64,000 bases of DNA from Diospyros lotus (GCF_014633365.1 NC_068344.1:7579669-7643668); one strand, 5' to 3'; shown: positions 43,815-56,442, counted from the first letter of the stretch. Notes: generated by a model from the letters alone, not told the origin. Program-made: numbers and translations.

Positions 43815-44700
43815 CAGTCTTCTTCTCGCACTAGTGTTGTGCTGATAGCATACTTAGATACTCCCAGGTAGACAATCAAATCCTCCCCTTCCTTTGGCTT
43901 AGACATGAAGGGAGCCCGTCCCATATATTCCTTCAGTTGCTGGAAAGCATTCTCACACTCTTCCATCCACACGAAGCTCTTTGTTTGCTTCAAGACATCA
44001 AAGAATGGAATGGACTTATCAAACACCTTGGAGACAAACCTGCTGAGGGCAATGATCTGGCCAATAAGGCTTTGCACTTCTTTCATCTTGGTAGGTGATC
44101 GCATGTCAAGTAAAGCTCGAATTTTCTCAAGGTTGGCCTCGATCCCCCTTTCATTCACCATGAATCCTCGGGCTTTGCACTTCTTTCATCTAGGTCGCTA
44201 ATGTGGTTGGCAACCTGTCTGGATTTCACCAGCATATCATCAACGTACACCTCCATGGTTTTTCTGATCAGATTTTCGAATATCATATTAACCAACTGCT
44301 GGTACGTTGCTCCTGCATTCCTTAGTCCAAAAAGCATTACCTTGTAGCAGTATAGCCCTCGATCCGTCACTAATGATGTATGTTCCTCCTCGTCGGGGTT
44401 CATAGGGATCTAGTTGTACCCCAAATAGGGATCCATGAAACTCAAAAGCTGGTGGCTAGCCATTGCATCCACGAGCTAGTCAATTCTGGGTAGAGGGAAA
44501 TTATCTTTTGGGCAAGCCTTGTTCAAATCTGTGAAGTCAACACAAGTCCTCCACTTTTCATTCTTCTTCTTCACTAGGACCGGGTTCACCACCCAGGTCG
44601 GGTAATGGGCTTCCCTGATGAAATTGTTAGCCAAGAGTTTGTCTACCTCTTCTTTCAGTGCCACATAATGCTCAGCTGTCATGAGTCTCCTCTTTTGGAG
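43811..44700 (-). pseudogene. Reverse transcriptase region of the Tat element
   Basis: Recognisable RT blocks are KWRTCVDFTDLNKACPKD, YCYKVMLFGLRNAGATYQQL and the catalytic MEVYVDDMLVKS. The thumb/connection part (ALLDMRSPTKMKEVQSLIGQ, VWMEECENAFQQLKEYM) follows to 43811. Stops at about 44474 and 44411 and a frame shift near 44160 interrupt it. Confidence 0.88.
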
Positions 44701-44901
44701 AACTGGCTTTATAGTTGGGATCGATATTGAGCCGATACAACATTATATTCGGGTTTATTCCCACCATATCTTCGTGATTCCATGTGAATGCATCCAAATT
44801 GACTCTAAGAAATTTAGCCAATTGGGACTTTACCTCAAGAGAGAGGCCTTTGCCTATTTGGAGGTGCCTCCCAACATTGAGGTCACTGACTACAATATCT
44901 T

Positions 44902-45740
44902 CTAGTTCGTTTGCTGGGCTAGCAACCCGGTCACAATCCATGTCGGGAGGATCCAGATCGTGGTTGATTCCTCTGCTACTGACGAATCGCACTTTCCCTT
45001 TAAAGACCATATTGATCTTTTTCCTTTGAGCCCTATCTTTAGTGCTTCCTCATAGCAGCGTCTTGCCGAATACTGCTTGCCTCTTACGCATCCGATCCCG
45101 TTCAGAGTAGGGAACTTGATTGCCAAGCCTTTGGTTGAGACAACCATGTTCAGGTCGTTCATGGCAGGCCTCCTCATGACAACGTTATACGCGGAGGGGT
45201 CGTCAATGATAAGGAAATCCGCCATCGTTGTGGCCTGAAGATTTGATTCTCCGACCGTGAATGGCAGCTTGATGCGCCCCTTCGGAATTACTAACTCACC
45301 GGTGAAACCATACAGTGGTTCTGGGGATGCTATTAACTAGTCCGACCTCAGTCCCATCTGGTCAAAACAACCTCTATACATGATGTTTACCGAACTGCCC
45401 GTATCCACCATGATCCTTCGCAATTCCATATTATCGATCTGAGCTCGGACCACGAGGGCATCGTTGTGCGACCAATGCACATCTCTGGAATCATCCTTCG
45501 TAAAAGCAATATCGTTTGAAGCCATTCTGGCTTTCTTGGAGGGCCCTTCTTGGCTATTATTCCCAACGAGAAAAAAATGATTAGCTTCCTGAACATACCG
45601 TTCGTGGGATCTATTAGAAGTCCCTACAATATAAGGCCCTCCATGAATGGTAAAGATGGTTCTTACCGTAGGTGTTTGGTCCGGCTCAGAAGCTTAACGA
45701 GGACTCGATTGGGCTTGCTGTTTAGACTGTTGATCTCTTA
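44902..45740 (-). pseudogene. Protease and linker region of the Tat element
   Basis: The aspartic protease site VDTGSSVNIMY is visible at about 45370-45405, preceded by VRAQIDNMELRRI. Further on (45225-44902) is the typical linker with MADFLIIDDPSAYNVVMRRP and LAIKFPTLNGIGCVRG. Stops and frame changes separate the pieces. Confidence 0.78.
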
Positions 45741-46140
45741 GGCGCACTACATAGTCACGCAAGCGACCCCTCCTGATTAACTATTCAATTGTGTCCTTTA
45801 ACACCCAACATTCGGAGGTGGTGTGTCCTGCCTCATTATGATAGGCACATAACTTGTTTTTGTTTCTATATTTGTTAGGAGTCCTCAGAGGGTTAGGCCT
45901 TCCAAAGTCTTCCTTGTTCTTCTCTGTGGCAAAGATCATGTCTTGAGAGTCGGACTGGACATTATAACTTTCATACCGACCTTGACGCGCAGGTCGCTCT
46001 ACTCCTTGCTCATATCTTGCCTTTTTGGTAGCCTAATCGTTAGTGCCCCATCTGTGGCCTTCCTTTCGGGTGTCTCTGTCACCACTCTTCTTATTTTGGC
46101 TGGTGTCTTCTCCCCATTTTTTCTGATCGCTTCACTTTTT

Positions 46141-47160
46141 TAAACCGAAAGCTTCCTCCCATCGAACCTCATTCGCAGCTCACTCATAGAACTCACTCAG
46201 GTCTCTTACGGGGGACTTGTAAATGCTTTCATAGAGCTTCACATCCTTTCGAAGCCTGGCAAAGATCGCGGTCAAGATACTCTCAGCGGAAGGGATTTCC
46301 ACATTATTTACCTCGCACCTGAGCCTCTCTATATAATCTTTCAAAGATTCCCCGGACTGTTGGAACACCGTAGCGAGGTGACATGTTGGGGTGAGCTGCC
46401 TTCGGAGCAACCTGTACTGGTTTATAAATTTCTTTTAGAACTCCTCCCAACAGCAAATACTACGGGGGTGGAGCCTTCTTAACCATGCCCGGGGTATGTC
46501 TCCCAAGGTCGCAGGGAAATCCTGGCATTTTACTAATAGGCTGGAAGTTTGCAGGTCCATTTGAACATTGAAGGCATCCAAGTGGTCATATGGGTCGTTG
46601 TCCCCGTTATATTGAGGAATACTGGGGACCTTGAATCTGAGGGGGATAGACTTTAGCTCGATTTCTCTGGAAAATGGGGTCCTCTCTTCACGACCTTCCA
46701 TTTGGTTGTAAGCTCCATACCTTGCCTCCAGCTACTGGATCCTCAGCATCAGTTCCCCCACTACGGGGTCCTGATTAGCATATCGCCCCGTGAGGGGTTG
46801 TCTTTCCCGCGCAGGATTTTAATCTAGGGGATGGTGATCCCGTGGATTAGGTCGCCTCCTAAGCTCACGATCAAGGGAGTTGCGGCGGGTGGCGTAATTG
46901 GGGTGGACTCCAACTGAGCTATCCCTCCGTTGTGAATTCCCATGCCGTTGACTCCCTTCGTAGATGTCCTCACGACGATCTTTGCAAGGGCTCACACATG
47001 TCCTTCGCTTAGTGCGATGCCCTTCTAGTTCGCCTTCGTGGCACCGCAACACTCTTGTCCTTCGAGAGTGCAAGTTTGAAGAGCAGACCAACACAGCTTA
47101 CCGCAGGTCTTTTCCTGCTCCTCTTCCATCTAGAGAAGGCATTTCGCCTGGGGGTTGAGG
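46141..47160 (-). pseudogene. gag region of the Tat element
   Basis: On the minus strand the capsid-like domain starts with LRFKVPSIPQYNGDNDPYDH and continues with LRRQLTPTCHLATVFQQ, GESLKDYIERLRCEVNNVEI and YESIYKSPVRDLSEFYE, matching the plant retrotransposon gag domain. Stops at about 46434 and 46179 and a frame break upstream of 46702 inactivate it. The Arg-rich stretch at 46819-47094 belongs to the N-terminal part in another frame. Confidence 0.8.
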
Positions 47161-47263
47161 GGCTCCCATGGGTGGAATGACCCCTGCCTGCATCTATGTC
47201 ATCTGGACTTGCATTTGGGCTAGTGCCCTAATTGTGTCAGCGAAGGGAGCTGCATGACGGTAT

Positions 47264-49716
47264 TGTAATACCCGGTATTAAATAATAAGAGAATTTTTGA
47301 AGATATGGGTCAAAAATGATATTTAGCAAAGTTTCGGGCCTAAGTGCGATATTCAAAACTTAAACGAAGGAGGAATGACTAAGTTAAGATGAGCCAATTG
47401 ACGAGAAATGGCACAATTAGACGATATTTGATAAAAATCAGGGATTTTCAAAGGTTTGAAGTCAAAAGCACGCAATTAGGAGAGTTCGGGCAAAAGTGCA
47501 GATTTTACAAAATATCAGAGGGAGGTCGAATAGACGAATTTTTCAAAAAATTCCAAAAGGAAATAGAAAATATAGAACTTGAGGGCTATTGTGAAAGTGT
47601 TGGATAGTTCGAGGGTGTTTAGGGTTAGGAGAAAATGCAATTAAAAATTAACTAGGGGCTAATTTGCAAAATTCCAAAATTTCCAAGGTGTGAACGCGAC
47701 CGCCGCACATGGGTCACCGGCCAGCCGCCTCTGGACGTCGGGAAGGTCGCCTGGGAGGTGCTAGGCTAGCTTCAAGCGATGATGAAGCTGTAGGGGCTCA
47801 CCATTGGCCGGAAAAAGCATTGAGGTGACCGGTTTTAATGGCGGAAGAAATTTCTGATTTGGCCGAATCTTTCGAGGGCTTAGTCTCACGTTCTGGGGCT
47901 TCTCGATTGGTTTAGAGGTTGGATTTGGGTTTAAGGGATAAGAACGGGCCGGATATGGTAGGGAATCGGGTCAAAAACGAGTATAAAATGAGGTTTTCGG
48001 CTGACGGTTTCAAAAACGAAATCGCTCAAATTTCTTGTGTTTTTGCTTGAATCAAGCTTGAGGGATAAGGGGCCTTTGTTCCTTGGATTTAGAGGATCGT
48101 TTCTGGAGCATTTGGGATCGATTGGTGTAGAAATAGAGGGGTTTTAGAAGCTTGGCCGGAAAAATGAACCGCCGCTGCCGCGACCTGCAACTCACTTTTA
48201 ATCCTACTTCCGGCCACTCTTTCCAACGAACAAGGGCACCATTGAGGTCGCCTTGAAGAACTCTACAAGCCCCTATAAGAATTTAGGGCATTGGACGTCG
48301 CCGGAATCGGAGAAGAAGACTGTGCGGCTGCGCATGGCAGCCACTCGCGGGACCTCTAGGTGGCGCGTGAGGGCTCGTGAGGTATGTTTTTTCTTTTTTT
48401 TTAATTTCAGAATTTAGGTAAAATTATTTTAAGAATTATCATGGAAAAATATTTTGTGAAAATTGATGTTAGGTATTTTTAATGAATTTCCGAAGATAGA
48501 AATGTTTGAAAAATAAATAAAAATAGAGAAATTGTGGAAAAATAGAAATATTGATTCCAAAAGTCTTAAATGGTGAAATAGGAATCAATTGGGTCATTGG
48601 AAGAAGAATTACATAATTTTTGAGGTGTGGCACGTTTTTCGAGGTGAAATTCGAACTTTTCCGAATTAAGGTGAGTGGTTTGATTCCAGCTTTTCCCTTG
48701 TCTTGGAAATGTTTTTAGGTGCTTGTGGTAGGTTCTAGTGAGCGGTTATACCCTCCTAGACATAGATTGTTTTACAAGGCTTTTACTTACATTCGTTGTG
48801 TCGATATTCACTACATTGCATTAACTGTTTATTTTTAAAATATTGGTGCATGGCGTGTAAATTTTCATATCATGTGGGGTCAAGTCTAATTGCATCGTTG
48901 GGTCCATATGGGGCGGTATGGGGTCTACTTGAGATTGGGACAATGTTAATCCAGGTGAACGGGTGTCACACTGGGGCACTCGAGGGAATAATGTTAAACC
49001 AGGTGAACGGGTGTCACGACGGTACACCCGAGGGATTAACGTTGGACTAGGTGAACGTGTGCCACAGTGGGACATTTGAGGGATTAAGTGTGTCAAGGTG
49101 ATATCTCGAGTTAGACGTGTCTTGCATGTTGTCGTATAGTATGCCATGCTCGTATGTCTTTCATGCATTGTATAACTGTTTCATACCTTCACTTAGATGG
49201 TTTATCATCTAACATGGGTTATGCCCCTGGAACATTCAACGTTCCAGTCAGGGACAGCAGCGAGGTCAAGGACACGACCGATGAGCCAGTGGTGTTTGTT
49301 TAATAGTTGTTGTTGTATTATTTTGGAAGCATTGATGTTATATATCACTTGACAATGTTGTAATAGTTAGTATTGATGTTGTATTCATATGACGGTATGG
49401 GAACATTTTGGTGTGTAACACATGATAGGCCACGTCATTTTGATTAATTAAGTATTCCACTGTGTTTATATTGTCTCGTTCGGTTAAGATTTGTTATTGT
49501 TAACTAAACGAGTAAAACTGGAACTCTCGGGGTATATATCTGCATGTGGAGGTTGTTCTTAAGATCACCGCGGGTGCCGGCTGTAGTTTTACGACGAGTG
49601 TTTCATCTGCATGTGAAGATTGTGCTCACAGGCGCCGCAAGTAACAGACTTGAAAAAAAAAAAAAAACTCGGGAATTTCCTTATAGTGACACGCCTGTAT
49701 AGGGCGAGGTGTTACA
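47264..49716 (+). mobile_element. Solo LTR, 2453 bp, nested in the Tat element
   Basis: Starts TGTAATACCCGG and ends CGAGGTGTTACA. Identical 5-mers GGTAT flank it (47259-47263 and 49717-49721), so it inserted into the leader/gag region of the Tat element after that element was in place. No gag or pol. Near its 3' end, 49185-49260 (tagatggtttatcatctaac, ggttatgcccctggaac) matches in reverse complement the copy at 52365-52430, which defines the family and the orientation. A solo LTR fits best; a LARD is possible. Confidence 0.88.
48951..49094. repeat. Three 48-bp tandem units in the nested solo LTR
   Basis: Units start ccaggtgaac at 48951 and 48999 and ctaggtgaac at 49047, each with gtgtcac and a g(c/t)ac..cgaggga segment. 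Confidence 0.85.
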
Positions 49717-49978
49717 GGTATTCTCCAATGCTTCTTGACGATGCTGTCAGGCCTGTGCGGCCTCCATTCTAGAGGTAGGGGCCACAAACGGGTGGGGACT
49801 CCATCCGAGGACGTCGGGGATGGATCCAGCCAGAGGGGGCATAGAAGCGGATGCCACCGTGCCCCCAACTCGCGGAATTTCTGGCAATTAGTTGGCATGG
49901 CTTGCAGGTTAGTTGGTCATCACCTCAGAACCCTTGGTATTTCTCGTTTTCGACATTGATATTGACCAGAGCTGGCCC

Positions 49979-49992
49979 TTTTTCTAGCGCCA
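49979..49992 (-). other. Primer-binding site of the Tat element
   Basis: On the minus strand the 5' LTR ends GTCGACA, then TTT, then TGGCGCTAGAAAAA, the expected placement and TGGCGC start of a tRNA primer-binding site. Confidence 0.7.
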
Positions 49993-49995
49993 AAA

Positions 49996-50814
49996 TGTCG
50001 ACGTTCGGAATTAGTCGACCTTGATTCGTTGGCCCACAATAGTATAGTGAATCCAAGAGAAAGAGAATGGATTATCTGGTTCGATTTGTTAACCTGTCGG
50101 CCGGTCCCTACAATATACTCCGATGCTTAAGTAAGTGAATGAGTAAGTAAAATTGCAGAGTATCAGTGTGTTAGCTGAAAAAAGCATACCATGGCTCTGA
50201 AAAGAGCCGGCTGATATATAGGAAGGGATGAGATGTCCTCCAGTCTGTGCTGTATGTCCGTAAGTGGTGGGACAGAATATCTAGTGCCGGCGGAAACGCC
50301 CATGCAGTAACAAGGTGCCGACAGGACCCTCATTAATGTGGATGGGATCCGTCATTAATGAGGATAGGATCTAAGGTGAACACATGAAAATCCAGATGCG
50401 ATTGTTTTGATGTTTGTTGCAAGAGGCCAGGATGGGACTGGCACAAGCCGATCAAATGGGCCAAAAGGGTAGGGCTAGGTTAAGCCTAAATGGCCAAGCT
50501 GGGACGACCCATAGCACATAAATATTCTCTAGCATATGACCCTCTCGTTATGCGAGCTAACCGGCTAGGACGGAAAATTGCAAAAGTTCGCTAGGAGCTT
50601 GCTCGAAGTGCAGTTGGGGGCTCACTCGAATAGGCTGGCGAGCTAGAGGCATTCCTGGGAGCTCGCTTGGCCCTGCGTTCTGAGCTCAGGCTCCAACAAT
50701 GTGTGAGCTCGCTTCGGCGAACTCAACTCAAGGTCTACTAGACCTTATGCAATTGGTCCGGCCAACTGCTTTGAGCCCAACCCGTTAAGAGTAGAATGAG
50801 AAATACCTATAACA
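49996..50814 (-). repeat. 5' LTR of the Tat element, 819 bp
   Basis: Plus-strand limits are TGTCGACGTT and CTATAACA. Same length as the partner at 37110-37928. In the first 146 bases I count about 24 differences, mostly transitions, consistent with an old, methylated copy. Confidence 0.92.
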
Positions 50815-53800
50815 CATATAAAATGACAAATGTAAGTTTATAATGATAAATATGTGAACCAAGTGAGAAATAATAAAATGCTTGGAAAGATAAATGGATC
50901 AAAGAACACAAGTACAAGAAAACACAAGGATTTATAGTGGTTCGCCTTAACCCAAGCCTAATCCACTAGCTTAACTCCTCACTAAGGATTTTGCAAACAA
51001 TCCACTAAAACTTTCTACTTAACCAAGTAGGCCCTTTAGTCCAAAATTAGGAAATTACAAACGTCTTGCTTATACAAGTAAGCCCTCTAGCACCTAGTTA
51101 GATATTATAACTCCTTTCTTCAACAAGCAAGTCCTCTAACACAACAAGTTAGGAAAATAAGAGTGATACAAATGAAAGAGAGAAGCTAAGAGTTAACACT
51201 CTTAGTTACAAGTTCTCTCACAATGAAAACAAGGCTTAATTAAGAATAAATTTACAATGATAGAACGAAGCCTTAAAGAGAAAAATACAACAATGAAAGC
51301 ATAAACTCTTGTAAAGCTCGAATAAAATGATTTGTAATATTTAGATCAGCTCGATTCCATCCATTAGCATGTTTTTGATCTCATTGATTTGAATTTATAG
51401 GCTTCCCAAAAGTTTTGCCCGAAACAGACTGTTGGAAAATGAGAAACTAGCCATTGGAAACTATCAGAGACACAAACTGTCGACCGACTAAAGAGGTTAG
51501 TTGACTATATTTTCAAATAAAACTAAAGCATAGTCGATAGATGAACAACAAAATCTACTGATAGTCGACAAACACTTTCACATAATCGGCACACCTAAAA
51601 CATGAAGAAAATTTATAACATCATACACACAAATAGTTGATAGAATAATTTTAGTAGTTGACAGATTAAAGGAGCTAGTCGACAGAATGAAAGCATGTAG
51701 TCGACAGATTAAAGGGTTAGTCCATAGTTTGAAGGCACTCGATCAACAGATGAAGACTTAGAAGTAAATGTTCTCATTTTCTTTAATTTATAGTTTACCT
51801 TTTATTTACTTTAATACATAAATGTAAATAAGAGAGTACCCTCTATTTGGATTCAATAAAAATATCCCAAAAATCAAAATCCATAACCATAAGAAAATAG
51901 AATTTTGGTTTTAGTACAAACTCAAGATTTAGCAAGTTTACCACTCTCAAAATACATACATTCTATTTATTGAAAAATTCATTAAAAATCATTTTAACAA
52001 CAATGAATACTGTAACGCCTCGTTTTCTCGGGCGCGTTATAAATTGGGACAATTCCAGGACAATAAAATTTTTCTTTCAAATTTAATTCTAAACCACATC
52101 TTACCTCGAATCCGTCCCAAAATTCCCAATCATTTTTTCTCGAAAGAGAATCACTATACACATTAAATGTGGAAGCAATGATCGAAACCTGATATCTTAA
52201 CATTAATTATAAATAAATTCAACATTTCTCAAGACGTTCAGAATCTAAAGTAGAAGAACTTAAATACATGGGTTGTACAACATACATTTCACTCTTCATA
52301 CACTCTCTCTGCTAAGTGTCGTTTCATGCCTCATTTATCCTCGAATCTGCTATAATCTCCACCTGGAATGTTTGAATATTCCATGGGCAAAACCCAAGTT
52401 AGATGATGAATCATCTAAGTAAAGGTATATAATGCTATGTCATGTGTGTATGCAATGTCTTTCATCGTAGGTGTCAACTGCACCCCTCATGCCACCTACA
52501 CTTTTTGCGGCCACCTCTTTCGAGGCCGAGGTGTATGGGTGCACCTTTGGTAAGGCAGCGGTGTCAGTTCGTACTCCCTATGGCCTCAAATGCGAGTGAT
52601 CAATGATATCAACGTGTATTCGTGCATTTCATAGTCATGTCATGTATGCAGTCTACGTGATGGATACATATCAAGGCATGTCAATATGATGAAAATATTT
52701 TCAAGAAACATAAATCACTTACAAACCAAGCATTTTCCATAAACTAACTTAAATTGGGAAGCACCACTTACCTTTTCAAACTTATCAGGCTACCTCAATA
52801 TCCGTGTCTTGCCTCGTACATCGTCTTGATTTGCGTGCCCACCTCAAAATTTGCACGAGTCTCTTCAACTTCAGCCTCAAAGTATCCTTGATTTAGCCCC
52901 TCAAGCTTCATCGATATGCGTGTCGTATCCTCAAAATGCGTGCCCAAACTATTTTCTCGCTCAAAATCTCCAGAATATTAGTTAATATCTAAATCCTATT
53001 TTTTCAGGATTTTTTGAGAATTTTTTCCTATTTTTCTTCTTTTTCTTTCTTTTCTTTTCTTTTCTTTTTCTTTCTTTTCTTTTCTCTTTCTCCTATTCAT
53101 CTTCTTCCTCCCTCTTTTCTCCTCCTGCAACTCACGCATGCTCTCTCTTTTTTTTCTCTCTCTTTTCTTTTTCTTTTTTTTTTCTTTCTTCTTTTCTTCT
53201 TTTCTTTTTCCTTCCTCTTCTTCTCCCTTCTCCTTCTTCTCTTCCTCTTCTTCTTCATTTCTTCCTCCCTCCTCTATTTCAGCCTTGCATGCGTGAACCA
53301 ACTTCGCCCAACTGCCGTGCCGCCGCGATCCTAGCCTCGCCGCCACTTGCCAGCGCTTCCGCACCTCCGCCAGCCACCCTTGCTCCATCGTGCATGGTCG
53401 CAGCCACCGCAGTCGGCCTCACTGTGCGCGGCCACTAGCTACGGCCACTGCTGCGCACGCAGTGGCTTGGCCACTACTTGCTTGTGCCTCTAACAGCATC
53501 CGGCCACCGCAGCCTCGACGACCTCCATCGCAGTCCCTGCCCTGCTTGCGTTGCCCAGCTTGAAGCTTGTGGCTATGGCCGCTTGCTACTTTGGGCCGCC
53601 ACCAACCAGCTTCTCTCTCGCGCAACTCCCTCTCTCTCTCGGCCATGCTCAGCCCAAGCTCCCTCTTCCACTCAACTCTCTCTCTCTCTCTCTCTCTCGT
53701 TCTCCCTGCTGCTTCCTATTTTTTGCCAAGCTTCATGCCTATTTATAGGCAGACTGCTCCCTCACCTCACTGTGGCCATATCTCATAGCGTGAGAAATAC

Positions 53801-54742
53801 TTAAAAATCTTGCAGAGCATGGGTTTGATCCTTACAGAGGGTATGGGGGTTGCGTGTAAATCGCTGGAGATTTGTAGGGCTTGGGCATGGATTGCAGGGC
53901 GTGGGCTTTTCGTGCCTGGGTTGCTTAACAGAGGCATGGCCTCACGTACATATATATATATATAATTATACATTATATTATACATTTAAATCCCATTTCT
54001 TATTTTTATTTTATTTGGGTAATTTTGTAATTATAATTATACCCCTAAATACTAAATTAATTGGCATTACGATACCGAAAACACAAAATTAATAACTTGA
54101 AGCTTAGTTAAAAATGACGATTTCGCCCCAGTGTCCTTATCGGGCTATTGTTTCATCCCGAAACCACTTAAGGGTTGCTCGTTACACAAAATCGGAGCCC
54201 CCCTAGGATTCTGTTAATTTCTTGGGAGTCTCTTACAGCGATTCAATTTTTGCAGCCTAAATAACAGTTGTATTTTAGTTGTACTGTAAACTGTTCCCGA
54301 TCCGATTTCTTTTGTTACCATAAATCTTATCTCGGAACACTCGTCGAGACCATATAATTTTCTTTAGACAATTTCACTCCGAAACATTCCCTGCAGTCGA
54401 TTCGATACTTATAACTGCTATCAAGCCAATTTTTTGATATTCTAAAATTATTAAAATTACGTGGCAACCTTATACAAACATGGGGTATTACAAATACTAT
54501 CTATCAAAATATCGGGAGATAGTTTTTCAAAATGAAAACATTTTCTTGAATGTCACCTTATAATGCACTAATCTTCCAGACTTAGAAAAATTATATTAAA
54601 GGTAAAAATATCCACTATCTAATTATTCAAAATCAATTTGGTGAAATCATTTAGGAGATTCTTTTAGATCTAAAAGCTTGTTTGTGCAAATCTCCATCTT
54701 AGGGAATAAATTGATTTTGTTTTTTATCATCAAAACCAAACA
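50815..54742 (-). mobile_element. Ty1/copia-type LTR, interrupted by a solo LTR
   Basis: On the minus strand the piece at 54742 starts TGTTTGGTTTTGATGATA, a common start for SIRE-like copia LTRs, and the far part (50900-50970) reads GAACCACTATAAATCCTTGTG, the usual promoter end of such LTRs. Between lie several gtcgac/gtcgaca motifs. The solo LTR at 52011-54492 splits it. Removing that leaves about 1.4 kb, a normal LTR size. The lower end abuts the Tat LTR and its exact limit is unclear; no copia coding sequence is present. Confidence 0.55.
52011..54492 (-). mobile_element. Solo LTR, 2482 bp, target duplication AATAC
   Basis: Starts TGTAACGCC and ends GGGGTATTACA on the plus strand, flanked by AATAC at 52006-52010 and 54493-54497. 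It is the same family as 47264-49716 in the opposite orientation. It contains a 260-bp pyrimidine-rich tract (53020-53280) and a GC-rich part (53290-53640) that generate long artificial ORFs. No gag or pol. Confidence 0.87.
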
Positions 54743-54857
54743 CAAGAGTAAAATATCATTAATCGACTAATTTTTTCTTATTACTTGAATAATTTTGAGT
54801 ATTACTCAACTAATATTTCAAAGTTCTTTGTAGTTTTACATGTTGAGTGATACAAAA

Positions 54858-55261
54858 TTGTTAGAATTGCGATTACATTGGGATAAGTTTTCTAATGAAA
54901 AGATAAGTATTTAAAATTTGAATTTGTTTCAAATCAATCGTATTCGAATTTTAACAATATGATGGGATAATTTATTGGATTCCTAAAGAGATATGTCTAT
55001 CTATATTTATGTGATATCTATAAATAACCATAGAAGCTAATAAAAAATACACGACAATCAGAATCAGTTTCTGATCGCTCATATACTATTTTCGGCATCA
55101 CCATTCAAGCCTTGGGAGGATAAGGGGTGGACGTATAAGAAAGCTTTTATATTTTTCTTCCACGGAGGTTGTTAGACAAATTAGATTCGATTCTTCTATT
55201 GCGATCTAGGTATTTTACATATCGTTTGCAATTTTAATAAAAATTTATAGTGGTATCAGAG
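54858..55261 (+). mobile_element. Copia-type LTR and primer-binding site fragment
   Basis: TGGTATCAGAG at 55251-55261 is the standard initiator-tRNA primer-binding site of Ty1/copia elements. The preceding sequence has a TATA-like TCTATAAATAACC near 55016 and could be an LTR of about 390 bp starting TGTTAGAATTGCG at 54858, although the expected CA end is not immediately next to the primer-binding site. No gag follows. Confidence 0.5.
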
Positions 55262-56442
55262 TTTTGTATATTTGTCTACACCTTTGTGGTTGGTTATTTG
55301 TATTCAAGGGTCTTTTGTAACTTGTGGTATTTTTACGCGTAAAATTATTTTATGTTCGCTGCAATACAAATATGATAGAGGCAGTCACTAGTGGCTATGT
55401 TTGTCATGGTCGTTGGGCTTGCTGCTAGTCGATCATCCTCGTGATGACTAAGGGCGTCGCTGGTGGCCGTGTATGTCACAGCTGCTAGGCCTGCTGCTCG
55501 TGGGTCTTCCTCAATGAGCTTTCTGTGAATCTTTCACGTAATGGACAGTTGCATATGTTGCAGTTCATGGGCAATGCTTTGGGTTTGAAAGTGCTCGAAG
55601 GTAGAAAGGCGTGAAGCGAGGGTTCTCCTCCATAGCAGAGTCCGTCGTCGGCAACCACCATGGTCGCTGCCAATGGGAGGTTTGATCGAAGTGGCCGATT
55701 CTTTATGGGTCTCACCATGACCGATCAGCATGGAGTGGCCGTGGCAGAAAGTTCATCGTGGCTCGCCATGTAGTGGTCATGAGCTTCCGTGACCGCCTTC
55801 ACCTCGTTAGTTTGTTGCGGTTGTGGCTGGCGACACCATGGCCGACCGGTTGAGTTGCTTCTTCTCGGCCATGGCGTTGGTCTCCTCCCGTCCTTTCTTT
55901 TCGAACAACAGCATTTTTGGCCGTTGTTCAGGTAGAAAGTTAGGTGACTAAATTCGCTGCGATGATGGGTGAGGGAGGAGATGGGGCGACCGACAATGAT
56001 GGTGAGGAGAAGCAGAGGCGGCCGACGGTGGAGGGAGAAAGCAAAGGCGATGGTGCAGGGATGCCCAGAATCCCTATGTGATGATTGGGGAAGATGATAA
56101 ATCTTGACCCATTATATGTTGGGTCAACCCATTGGGTCGAATCTGGGTTGGGTTGACCCAATTCATTTATAAATCAATGAGAGGATCTAGAGCTGGGCTT
56201 GGACGTAGACTTGGGCTAATTGTTTTATTAATAAATCTTACCCAACACATGAGATTCTTCTTATTGAATAATCTATTAAGTTTTTAAAGTTTTGATTTGA
56301 TGAGGATATAGGAAAATTTTGTTAAGTGATAATGACCAAAACAATATGTTAGGCTTAGTAAATGAATGTAAAAATAATTGAGTAAGATATAAATATTAAT
56401 CAAGTAAATCAAAATTTTAATTGAGTACTTCTTAGTGTTACT
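55262..56442. other. No gene recognised; GC-richer block 55370-56160
   Basis: The block at 55370-56160 is richer in G and C than its surroundings and contains repeated ggccgt/gtcgctg phrases (for example gtggccgtg, ctgctaggcctgctgctcg). Short ORFs occur on both strands with no recognisable domain. It could be internal sequence of the copia fragment to its left. Confidence 0.4.

Larger units (their letters stand above)
37110..50814 (-). mobile_element. Tat-lineage Ty3/gypsy retrotransposon with nested insertion
   Basis: The element is 13,705 bp including a 2453-bp nested solo LTR. On the minus strand the order is 5' LTR (49996-50814), primer-binding site, gag, protease, RT, RNase H, a second archaeal-type RNase H, integrase, an antisense ORF, polypurine tract and 3' LTR (37110-37928). 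The additional RNase H and the antisense ORF between pol and the 3' LTR point to the Tat lineage (Grande/RIRE2-like). All coding parts contain stops or frame breaks, so it cannot move on its own. The 5 bases outside the LTRs differ (GAGTT left, CATAT right), and the LTRs have diverged considerably. Confidence 0.9.

Noticed and set aside
48951..49094. CRISPR-like spaced repeats
   Set aside because: The units are contiguous 48-bp tandem copies in a plant LTR, without unique spacers.
52996..53388. 130-residue Lys/Glu-rich ORF (minus) and Phe/Leu/Ser-rich ORF (plus)
   Set aside because: Both are products of the pyrimidine tract inside a solo LTR and show no domain.
55485..56161. Short ORFs in the GC-richer block as a broken host gene
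   Set aside because: No domain or consistent frame is visible; adjacent copia sequence makes transposon origin as likely.
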